Source of the DNA: Prochlorococcus sp. AH-736-L23 | GTDB lineage: Bacteria; Cyanobacteriota; Cyanobacteriia; PCC-6307; Cyanobiaceae | Length of the DNA stretch: 64,000 nucleotides | Assembly: GCA_028141225.1 (NCBI GenBank) | Contig: JAOIPS010000003.1 | Span: 18,380-82,379 of the forward strand | Direction of reading: 5' to 3' | Part shown: in pieces, positions 57,132 to 64,000 of the stretch | Numbering within the stretch: the stretch's first letter is position 1 | How the letters are laid out: each line of letters starts with the position of its first letter | Program-made: the position numbers and the translations under genes | The notes under the pieces: model-generated | Database searches by the model: none | What the model saw: only the letters and a program-made list of their open reading frames with translations | What the model was told of the DNA's origin: nothing

Positions 57132-58382
57132 ATGAACGTAGGAGATGTCAACTACTACACCCATTCAAGCAAAACTAGATGTGTGTTTGTGGATAATAAA
57201 GAATTACCGCTTATAAGCATTGATATTTGGTGCAAAGCAGGTTCTTCATTTGAGGATGTTAATAAAAACGGCACTGCTCATTTTCTAGAACATATGATTT
57301 TTAAAGGATCTAACAAAATAATGCCCGGTGAGTTTGACCATAAAATCGAATCACTAGGCGGATTAAGTAACGCTTCGACAGGTTATGATGATGTACATTA
57401 CCATGTCTTAGTTCCACCCAATAACTTTAGAGAATCACTTGCTCTTTTGACAAATATTGTCGTTGCTCCAGATTTTAATCCTGATGAATTTATTAAAGAA
57501 AAAGGGGTAGTAATTGATGAAATAAAACAACAAAATGATCAGCCTGAAGAAAGATTATTTAATTATTTTTTGAAAAGAGTTTGGTTAAGTCCGAATTATG
57601 CCAATTCGATTCTGGGAACTGAACATAGTATTAAAAACTTAGAGATAAATGACCTTGAAAAATTTCATAGTAAAAATTACACTACTGAAAAAATTTGTAT
57701 TGCAATTGCTGGGAATCTCTCTGAAGAAATTTATAAAATTATTGATAAAAGTGATCTATCTGGCATTAAAAAAAGTCCAAATTTAATAAATCTAAAAAAT
57801 AAACCTTCTTTAAAAATTAGGAATGGAAGAGAGTCAATAAAGTTTGATAATTTAGAGTTTTCAAGAGTATTTATGGCTTGGTTTATCCCAAACCTAAATG
57901 ATCAAAAAAATATAATTGGGCTAGAGATATTAGCATCAATACTCTCTGTGGGAAGAAACAGCAAATTAGTAAAAATTTTAAAAGAAGATAGTAATCTTGT
58001 TGAATCGGTATATGTAGATGTAAATGCTGGAGAATTAGGCGGACTATTTATAATAGAAGCAAGTTGTGAGTCCAAAGATGTTGATTTAGTAGAAAAGCAA
58101 ATTAATAAAACAATAGATGAGATCTCAAATTGTAAAGCCTTGACTTTGGATGAAATAAAAAAAGCAATAAATATTGTGAAAAGTAACTATATTTTTAATT
58201 TAGAGACATCTACACAACTCTCTTCATTCTTTGGGAATGAACTTCTTTGGGGAAGAAAATCTTCAATCAATAATTTAGAAAATCACTTAAAATATTGGAA
58301 TGACTTGGAAAACTTTAAAGAGATCACAGAATATATCCGTGGCGAAAAATTCACTTTAGTTGCATCCTCTGTTAAATGTTAA
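57132..58382 (+). CDS. M16-family zinc metallopeptidase, catalytic subunit
   Basis: A 416-aa peptidase with the inverted zinc motif HFLEH (residues 50-54) and third ligand Glu130 in VVIDEIKQQ. The C-terminal half is the second M16 domain. It probably pairs with the next gene product, which lacks the zinc site, as in heterodimeric M16B enzymes. No signal peptide is evident. The next gene overlaps it by seven bases. Confidence 0.92.
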   Translation: MNVGDVNYYTHSSKTRCVFVDNKELPLISIDIWCKAGSSFEDVNKNGTAHFLEHMIFKGSNKIMPGEFDHKIESLGGLSNASTGYDDVHYHVLVPPNNFRESLALLTNIVVAPDFNPDEFIKEKGVVIDEIKQQNDQPEERLFNYFLKRVWLSPNYANSILGTEHSIKNLEINDLEKFHSKNYTTEKICIAIAGNLSEEIYKIIDKSDLSGIKKSPNLINLKNKPSLKIRNGRESIKFDNLEFSRVFMAWFIPNLNDQKNIIGLEILASILSVGRNSKLVKILKEDSNLVESVYVDVNAGELGGLFIIEASCESKDVDLVEKQINKTIDEISNCKALTLDEIKKAINIVKSNYIFNLETSTQLSSFFGNELLWGRKSSINNLENHLKYWNDLENFKEITEYIRGEKFTLVASSVKC

Positions 58383-59593
58383 AAAGATATTTTGTAAATA
58401 ATAAAAAAAGGAATTTTTCTACTGCTTCAGTTTGGATTAAAGGTGGCAGTGATATGGATAGTGTTGGCAAAAAAGGTATAAACAAGATCCTCAGTTCATT
58501 ACTTACCAGAGGATGTGAGGGTTTTAATAATTTCACTCTTTCGGATTATATTGAGTCCTATGGAGCAGAATTAAATCAAGAAGTATTTGAGGATGGTATT
58601 TTAATAAGTATTAAATCCCTTAATGAATATTTCAGCAAATTATTCCCTTTATTAGATTTGATAATTAATAAACCAAATCTCTTAGAAATTGAGTTTCAAA
58701 AGGTAAAAAAATCCTCAATTAATATTATAAAAAAAGACAAAGAGAATCCATTTAATATCTGTTTTGAAAACTGGAGAAGAATCGTTTACTCAAATCATCC
58801 TTATGCCTTTAATACAAATGGCAATGCTAATGATGTTTCAAATATTACCTATGAAGATGTTTTGCTCGAGTTTAAAAATTTCAAACGACGAGATAAGTAT
58901 TTAATTTCAAATAATTTAGAAATAAATGGAGTAAATATTGAAACATCAGAAAAAAAACCCTCAGAAGAAAAATCAAGAACTATAAATCACGATTTAAGTC
59001 CTAACAAAAGATTTGTTTTAAATAATAATGATTCAAATCAAACAATAATAATCATGGGGGACCAAACTTGCTCGCGAAGAAATAGTGAATATCTACCTCT
59101 TAAGGTTTTGGAGTCATACTTATCTTATGGAATGAGCGCTGCTTTATTTAAACTTTTTAGAGAAAAACATGGTATCACTTACGATTTAGGCGTTTATTAT
59201 CCTATCAGGAGCGGGAATGCCCCATTTTTAATTTATTTATCTGTATCTAATAATCAAGCACTTTTTGCTTTTGAACTTTTATCAACATTATGGAACAATT
59301 TACTTTTTAATCCGTTGACTGATGCTGAAATATTTTTAGCAAAAGAAAAACTAAAAGGTTCTTTTCTATTGGGGAATCAATCAGTAGATGAAATTTTACA
59401 GAGAAAGATACAATTAATTAGTTATGGTATTTCGCCGATATCTGAGAGCTATTTAAATTCAAAAATAGAGGAAATATCTTCATTAGATATTCTTAAATTA
59501 ACTAATAAGTATTTTTCAAAACCTTTTCTGAGTATTTCTGGAAATAAAAAAATATGTTTAGAAATTTCTAATAAGTGGAAGAAAAACTTTTAA
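58376..59593 (+). CDS. M16-family peptidase-like protein, non-catalytic partner
   Basis: A 405-aa M16 homologue. The region equivalent to HxxEH reads ILSSLLTRG, so zinc is not bound. The C-terminal domain retains the LFREKHGITYDLGVYYPI segment, which carries the Arg-Tyr pair used for substrate anchoring. Tandem catalytic/non-catalytic arrangement and overlap suggest a heterodimer. It is convergent with sipA. Confidence 0.88.
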   Translation: MLKRYFVNNKKRNFSTASVWIKGGSDMDSVGKKGINKILSSLLTRGCEGFNNFTLSDYIESYGAELNQEVFEDGILISIKSLNEYFSKLFPLLDLIINKPNLLEIEFQKVKKSSINIIKKDKENPFNICFENWRRIVYSNHPYAFNTNGNANDVSNITYEDVLLEFKNFKRRDKYLISNNLEINGVNIETSEKKPSEEKSRTINHDLSPNKRFVLNNNDSNQTIIIMGDQTCSRRNSEYLPLKVLESYLSYGMSAALFKLFREKHGITYDLGVYYPIRSGNAPFLIYLSVSNNQALFAFELLSTLWNNLLFNPLTDAEIFLAKEKLKGSFLLGNQSVDEILQRKIQLISYGISPISESYLNSKIEEISSLDILKLTNKYFSKPFLSISGNKKICLEISNKWKKNF

Positions 59594-59594
59594 G

Positions 59595-59804
59595 TTAATT
59601 TTTCTCAATCTTATCAATATCGATTAAAAACGAACCTCTTCTAAACTTTACTTCGACAGTGTCTGGGGATTTGATTGATAGGATTTCCCCAATTTCATCA
59701 ATTGCCACTAGATCAGGTGGTCTTAACATCGGCATATTATCTGAAGTCTTCAAGTAAGAGACTGGCGCAATCAACTTAACCTTATCGTTGATCTCAAATT
59801 TCAT
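59595..59804 (-). CDS. sipA: SipA-like regulator of the NblS histidine kinase (DUF3148)
   Basis: A 69-aa SH3-like protein with KVKLIAPVSYLKT, the highly conserved MPMLRPPDLV segment and VEVKFRRGSFLID. These match SipA, which binds and stimulates the NblS kinase controlling high-light genes. It is encoded alone and stops one base from the convergent M16 gene. The kinase is not in this window. Confidence 0.88.
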   Translation of the reverse strand: MKFEINDKVKLIAPVSYLKTSDNMPMLRPPDLVAIDEIGEILSIKSPDTVEVKFRRGSFLIDIDKIEKN

Positions 59805-59910
59805 TTATAAATTGGATACATTCATGAGTAGTATAAGCATAAAGTTATAGAAAATATCAACGAAATGCATTGATTCATTCTACAATCTTAAAGATAACTT
59901 CTACAAATTA

Positions 59911-61824
59911 ATGAATCAGAAATTTAAAACATTAATTTTATGGGCTTTACCTATACTTTTAGTAATAGCACTTTCCTACCAATTTTTATCTTCAAGTAAT
60001 GTTGATTCACTTAAATCTAATGGGACGACTGTTGCACCAAGAAATTCTGCAGTAGCAAGAGTTAGTTACGGGAGGTTTTTAGATTACATCAATTCAGGAA
60101 GGGTTACATCTGTTGATATATTTGAAGGAGGCAGAAATGCAGTTATAGAGACAATAGATTCGGATTTAGATAATAAAGTTCAAAGGTTGCGTGTAGATCT
60201 TCCTGGCTTAACTCCAGAACTTATAAATATTTTAAAAAATGAGGGAATTAGTTTTGATGTTCATCCGGTTAAAACAGCCCCTCCTGCGTTAGGAATTTTG
60301 GGTAATTTACTCTTCCCAGCAATCTTAATTGGAGGTTTAATTTTGTTAGCGAGAAGGTCGAATGGCATGCCTGGAGGTCCTGGCCAAGCAATGCAATTCG
60401 GAAAAACAAAAGCAAGATTTGCAATGGAAGCTGAAACAGGAGTTGTTTTCGATGATGTTGCAGGTGTTAACGAAGCAAAGCAAGATTTGCAAGAGGTCGT
60501 CACTTTTCTAAAAAAACCAGAAAAATTTACTTCTGTAGGTGCAAGAATTCCTAAAGGTGTTTTATTAGTTGGCCCTCCTGGTACTGGTAAAACACTTTTA
60601 GCAAAAGCAATTGCAGGCGAAGCAGGCGTTCCATTCTTCTCATTATCAGGGTCTGAATTTGTTGAAATGTTTGTTGGTGTCGGTGCTAGCAGAGTTAGAG
60701 ACCTTTTCAAAAGAGCTAAAGAGAATAGTCCTTGTTTAATTTTTATTGATGAAATCGATGCTGTTGGGAGGCAAAGAGGTGCAGGTATTGGTGGAGGCAA
60801 CGATGAGAGAGAACAAACTCTCAACCAATTACTCACTGAAATGGATGGTTTCGAAGGTAATAGTGGGATAATAATAATTGCTGCCACAAACAGGCCCGAT
60901 GTTCTAGATTCAGCTCTAATGAGACCTGGTCGATTTGATAGACAAGTAACTGTAGACGCACCTGATATCAAGGGCAGGTTATCAATATTAGAAGTTCATG
61001 CCAGGAATAAGAAACTTCAAGAGGATTTAACACTTGAAAGCATTGCGAGAAGAACACCGGGGTTTACTGGAGCAGATTTAGCAAATTTACTAAATGAGGC
61101 TGCCATATTAACCGCTAGGAGAAGAAAAGAGTCTATTAGTATTTCAGAGATTGATGACTCTGTGGATAGGATTGTCGCAGGAATGGAAGGTTCTCCCTTA
61201 ACAGATGGAAGAAGTAAAAGATTAATTGCTTATCACGAAGTTGGCCATGCTCTTATAGGCTCACTCGTGAAAGCACATGATCCTGTTCAAAAGGTTACCG
61301 TCATTCCAAGAGGCCAGGCTAAAGGATTAACTTGGTTTACCCCAGACGATGAACAAACTCTTGTTAGCAGGGCCCAACTTAAAGCTAGAATAATGGGTGC
61401 GTTAGGAGGAAGAGCTGCTGAAGATGTAGTTTTTGGAAAAGGTGAGATTACAACAGGAGCTGGAGGTGATTTCCAACAAGTTGCTTCAATGGCGCGTCAA
61501 ATGGTTACCAGATTTGGAATGAGTAATTTAGGTCCGATAGCTTTAGAAAGTGGTAATCAAGAAATATTTGTTGGTAGAGATTTAATGACTAGAAGTGAAG
61601 TTTCTGATTCAATCTCTAAACAAATCGATGAAAGTGTAAGAGTAATGGTAAAGGAGTGTTATAAAGAAACTTACGATTTGGTAAGCAAAAATAGAGAAGC
61701 TATGGATAAGATAGTTGATCTATTAATCGAAAAAGAAACTTTAGATGGTGATGAATTTGTAAGTATTTTATCCAAATTCACCAAAATTCCTCAGAAGGAA
61801 AGAACGCCTCAATTATTAAGTTAG
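59911..61824 (+). CDS. ftsH: ATP-dependent zinc metalloprotease FtsH
   Basis: A 637-aa membrane protease. The N-terminal span ([16 protein letters not shown]) and second span ([14 protein letters not shown]) flank a lumenal domain. Walker A GPPGTGKT is at 221-228, with the pore motif [15 protein letters not shown] region and the zinc HEVGH near residue 440. Cyanobacterial FtsH complexes degrade damaged D1 in photosystem II repair. The last four bases overlap convergent clpP. Confidence 0.97.
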   Translation: MNQKFKTLILWALPILLVIALSYQFLSSSNVDSLKSNGTTVAPRNSAVARVSYGRFLDYINSGRVTSVDIFEGGRNAVIETIDSDLDNKVQRLRVDLPGLTPELINILKNEGISFDVHPVKTAPPALGILGNLLFPAILIGGLILLARRSNGMPGGPGQAMQFGKTKARFAMEAETGVVFDDVAGVNEAKQDLQEVVTFLKKPEKFTSVGARIPKGVLLVGPPGTGKTLLAKAIAGEAGVPFFSLSGSEFVEMFVGVGASRVRDLFKRAKENSPCLIFIDEIDAVGRQRGAGIGGGNDEREQTLNQLLTEMDGFEGNSGIIIIAATNRPDVLDSALMRPGRFDRQVTVDAPDIKGRLSILEVHARNKKLQEDLTLESIARRTPGFTGADLANLLNEAAILTARRRKESISISEIDDSVDRIVAGMEGSPLTDGRSKRLIAYHEVGHALIGSLVKAHDPVQKVTVIPRGQAKGLTWFTPDDEQTLVSRAQLKARIMGALGGRAAEDVVFGKGEITTGAGGDFQQVASMARQMVTRFGMSNLGPIALESGNQEIFVGRDLMTRSEVSDSISKQIDESVRVMVKECYKETYDLVSKNREAMDKIVDLLIEKETLDGDEFVSILSKFTKIPQKERTPQLLS

Positions 61825-62408
61825 ACTTTAATAGGTTTCTTATCTAATACCAAATCAATTAAACCGTACTCAACAGCTTCATTTGGTGACATATAAAAAT
61901 CTCTATCAGTATCCTCTTTGATAGTCTCATAATCCTTTCCAGTTCTCTCTGATAATTCAGTATTAAGTCGCTCTTTTAAGAACAGAATTTCATCTGCTTG
62001 AATTCTTATATCACTAGCTTGTCCTCTAGCGCCTCCAAGAGGTTGATGAATCATTATTCTTGAATGTCTAAGGCTGCTTCTTTTACCTTTAGTACCTGCC
62101 GCAAGCAAAAATGCACCCATACTAGCTGCAAGGCCTACACAAACTGTATGAATGTCAGGCTTAACATGCTGCATTGTGTCAAAGATACCCAATCCATCAT
62201 ATACTGATCCGCCTGGCGAATTTATGTACATATATATGTCCTTATCTGGATCCTCTGCTTCAAGGAACAATAATTGAGCAACAATTCTATTAGCAGTTTC
62301 ACTAGTAACTTGTTCTCCCAAAAAGATTATCCTTTCTCTTAATAGTCTCGAATAAATATCAAAGACTCTTTCACTACCGCCAGATTCTTCTAATACTAAA
62401 GGGATCAT
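61821..62408 (-). CDS. clpP: ATP-dependent Clp protease proteolytic subunit
   Basis: A 195-aa serine peptidase with catalytic Ser96 in GLAASMGAF, His121 in MIHQPLGG and a candidate Asp in [12 protein letters not shown]-terminal [19 protein letters not shown] is the standard axial loop. Cyanobacteria carry several ClpP paralogues plus ClpR; this one retains the triad. It is divergent from psb29 over about 80 bases. Confidence 0.95.
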   Translation of the reverse strand: MIPLVLEESGGSERVFDIYSRLLRERIIFLGEQVTSETANRIVAQLLFLEAEDPDKDIYMYINSPGGSVYDGLGIFDTMQHVKPDIHTVCVGLAASMGAFLLAAGTKGKRSSLRHSRIMIHQPLGGARGQASDIRIQADEILFLKERLNTELSERTGKDYETIKEDTDRDFYMSPNEAVEYGLIDLVLDKKPIKV

Positions 62409-62488
62409 AATAATATTTATTTGTTTATTAGATATTAACGATATTGAGTCAACATACGCTAACCTTATTAAGGTTTACATATAAAAAA

Positions 62489-63091
62489 TTGAAAGAAAAA
62501 TTGACTGTTTCAGATAGCAAAAAGGTATTTCATGAAAAATTCCCTTACGTCATTCCTGGTTTATATAAAAGAATAGTTGATGAGATGCTTGTAGAACTTA
62601 ATCTTCTAAACCATCAAAATGAATTTACGCGAGATTATCTCTTTTGTATCGGCCTCACCGAAACATTTAAAGAATTAATGAAAGGATACAAACCTGAAAA
62701 ACACTTGGATCTACTTTTTAAATCTTTATGTAGTTCTACAAATTTTGAAGCAAAGGAAATTAATGAAATATCTCAAAAATCTCAAAAGGAATTTAAGGAT
62801 AAAACATTTAAAGATATTATGAAATTATTAATAGAAAAAAGTAATTCTAAACTTTATCCATCAAGGATTTTGAACCTAGGGATATATATATTAATTTCAA
62901 ACGCCCAAGATCTTAATGAGAAAGATGAATCAAAGACAAATAAGATGATTTCTGATATTTTTGAAAAATTAAACTTATCTGCTAATAAAGCAGAAAAAGA
63001 TATTAGTATTTATAAAAGCACTATATTAAAAATGGAGCAAGCAAAAGAATTAATTGAAGAACTCAAAATTAAGGATAAGAAAAAAGACTAA
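62489..63091 (+). CDS. psb29: Thylakoid formation/photosystem II protein Psb29 (Thf1)
   Basis: A ~200-aa helical protein matching THF1/Psb29: TVSDSKKVFHEKFPYVIPGLYKR, IVDEMLVELNLL, GLTETFKELMKGYKPE, and a C-terminal coiled coil. It takes part in photosystem II maintenance and interacts with FtsH, which is two genes away. Possible TTG starts are 62444 (track), 62489 and 62501; I chose 62489, since the family's conserved part begins at TVSD and the track's extra 15 residues have no family counterpart. Confidence 0.88.
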   Translation: MKEKLTVSDSKKVFHEKFPYVIPGLYKRIVDEMLVELNLLNHQNEFTRDYLFCIGLTETFKELMKGYKPEKHLDLLFKSLCSSTNFEAKEINEISQKSQKEFKDKTFKDIMKLLIEKSNSKLYPSRILNLGIYILISNAQDLNEKDESKTNKMISDIFEKLNLSANKAEKDISIYKSTILKMEQAKELIEELKIKDKKKD

Positions 63092-63100
63092 AATTAATAT

Positions 63101-63241
63101 CTATTTTTTTAATCTTTTTTTATCTTTCCAAGAGATATAGGATATGTAGATTACACCAAATGTTATGAATATGAGTAAAACGAACGATGTTAGGATAAGA
63201 AATTTACTTAAAAAGACTTCATAAGTTAAAAATGAAATCAT
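63101..63241 (-). CDS. 46-aa small membrane protein coupled to petN
   Basis: Below the ORF track cut-off. It reads [10 protein letters not shown]..., with one hydrophobic span (residues 14-34) followed by [11 protein letters not shown], so the basic tail is probably cytoplasmic. Its ATG overlaps the petN stop (ATGA), a strong sign of co-translation. Family not recognised. It ends ten bases from the convergent psb29 stop. Confidence 0.75.
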
Positions 63242-63339
63242 ATATCAATGGAACCATCACCATTTCTTCCCCAAACAACCATGGCAATCGAAAATGTAAA
63301 AATCGCAGCTAGTGCTGCCCAACCTATTTGAAAGATCAT
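63238..63339 (-). CDS. petN: Cytochrome b6f complex subunit VIII (PetN)
   Basis: A 33-aa single-span protein missed by the track. The signature [12 protein letters not shown] near the C terminus and [16 protein letters not shown] before it are diagnostic of PetN, the small subunit required for a stable b6f dimer. The tail GDGSIDI follows. With the 46-aa ORF it explains the 363-base gap between psb29 and the DUF2103 gene. Confidence 0.93.
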
Positions 63340-63454
63340 TAAATTCAAATCACTAATATAAATATAACAGAACTTCAAAAGTTTTATTCATTTTAAATCT
63401 AAAGTTAATTTCTCAGAAACAAATTTTTCTAAATATAATAAAAATAAATCAAAA

Positions 63455-63733
63455 TTGGGAAGATTAGTTTTAAATCATAGTACAAATATAGAAGGTCTAA
63501 TTCCAATACTCCAAAAGCTTGCACAGGACATTAATATTAAGACAATAACTCCAGCTGCTATTTCAAGAGCAAGGGGAAGATCTTCTAAATTGATAATCAG
63601 ATTGTCTGTGAAAACTATAAACGGTTATAAAGCAATAGCCAGAAAGGGTAAAACAGCCCAAGAAGTTTTTATTTCAACAGACTTAAGTAAAAATGAATTG
63701 AAACAAATTATAGATATTTATAATAGAAAGTAA
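63455..63733 (+). CDS. DUF2103 family protein
   Basis: A 92-aa basic protein with GRLVLNHSTNIEGLIPIL at the N terminus, ITPAAISRARGRSSKLIIRLSV and GYKAIARKGKTAQEVFI. This resembles DUF2103 (a predicted metal-binding family with an initial His). TTG start; no upstream stop occurs for several codons, so the true start may differ slightly. Function unknown. Confidence 0.72.
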   Translation: MGRLVLNHSTNIEGLIPILQKLAQDINIKTITPAAISRARGRSSKLIIRLSVKTINGYKAIARKGKTAQEVFISTDLSKNELKQIIDIYNRK

Positions 63734-63773
63734 TTAAATTAAAGAAAATCAGAAAATAGTCAGGAGAGAACAA

Positions 63774-63980
63774 ATGAATTTTGTATTAAATTTTTCTATG
63801 TTTTTATTAGCCTTTTTTTCATTAAGTAATGAATCATTCTCACTTACTGACTTCCAAATAAAAAGATTTTGCAAAAAGGAGAAAAGGGTATCTTTATGCA
63901 TCAAAAAATTACAAGAGAAAAGATCTGATCTCCAAGAAGGAAAGCTAATTGAAATACCCGTAACACCTTACAAAGGGTAA
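63774..63980 (+). CDS. Small secreted protein (68 aa)
   Basis: The N-terminal 22 residues are a signal peptide (FVLNFSMFLLAFFSLSNESFS). The mature part is basic with two cysteines (FCKKEKR, SLCIKKL) spaced about ten residues apart, which could form a disulfide, and ends in IPVTPYKG. No family recognised. The last 20 bases of the window contain no further gene. Confidence 0.65.
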   Translation: MNFVLNFSMFLLAFFSLSNESFSLTDFQIKRFCKKEKRVSLCIKKLQEKRSDLQEGKLIEIPVTPYKG

Positions 63981-64000
63981 TTAGAAATTGAATTTAAATT

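Noticed and set aside
60261-60971. 236-aa minus strand ORF opposite ftsH
   Set aside because: It is fully antisense to a highly conserved gene and has low-complexity Ser/Pro/Ala-rich sequence, typical of a shadow reading frame.

Overview
The window is AT-rich and gene-dense, with short spacers, many overlapping neighbours and several probable TTG/GTG starts. It carries oxygenic-photosynthesis genes (chlP, pcyA, petN, psb29, sipA, ccsA, Calvin-cycle enzymes) and several cyanobacteria-only families (DUF3685/Ycf55, DUF3727, DUF3148, DUF2103). Gene content, base composition and small intergenic gaps point to a marine picocyanobacterium, most likely a high-light-adapted Prochlorococcus. This is inferred from recognised protein families, not from a database search. 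I see no mobile elements, CRISPR arrays, rRNA or tRNA genes; it looks like a core-genome segment.

Layout. (1) 1-2.8 kb is an iron block: a Crp/Fnr-type regulator with a near-consensus Fur box over its promoter, a ferritin with a weaker Fur-like site, and a FutC-type ferric iron ABC ATPase. (2) 2.9-9.3 kb: nth, an SDR protein, a DUF296-glutaredoxin fusion, pgsA, a CSP41b-like protein, hisA and a DUF3685 protein. (3) 9.3-16.8 kb is a long + strand run: thioredoxin-like lumenal protein, membrane-anchored F420-ligase-like protein, GNAT-like protein, yqgF, DUF3727, YqeG phosphatase, proB, lpxD, leuB. (4) 16.9-22.7 kb: class I-type phosphoribulokinase, accD, an oxidoreductase, and class I and class II fructose-bisphosphate aldolases side by side, closed by a bidirectional terminator. 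(5) 22.7-25.6 kb on the minus strand: purQ, purS, a 54-aa DnaJ-type zinc-finger protein missed by the ORF track, a CobW-type GTPase, and a lumenal pentapeptide-repeat protein. (6) 25.6-36.2 kb: UPRT-like protein, ilvD, CIA30-like protein, then carbon and tetrapyrrole genes (pgl, gnd, glgC, hemA, glpX, rpe). (7) 36.2-51.5 kb: ccsA, lptB-like ATPase, typA, two M15 peptidases (VanY- and VanX-like), chlP, glyS, sir, recG, an unknown protein, tsf. (8) 51.5-57.1 kb: rpsB with a pseudoknot-like leader RNA, a glycosyltransferase, a 49-aa basic protein, the DevBCA exporter and pcyA. (9) 57-64 kb: paired M16 peptidases, sipA, ftsH, clpP, psb29, a petN operon with a 46-aa membrane protein, DUF2103 and a small secreted protein.

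How the genes work together. An unusual share of central carbon metabolism lies within about 20 kb: Calvin cycle (prk, two aldolases, glpX, rpe), oxidative pentose phosphate (pgl, gnd) and glycogen synthesis (glgC). Envelope genes (lpxD, lptB, M15 peptidases, DevBCA) and photosystem/thylakoid maintenance genes (ftsH, clpP, psb29, petN, sipA) form the other themes. The best candidate for an undescribed element is the rpsB leader: two perfect inverted repeats of 9 and 8 bp interleave in an H-type pseudoknot order between a plausible extended -10 promoter and the rpsB start codon.
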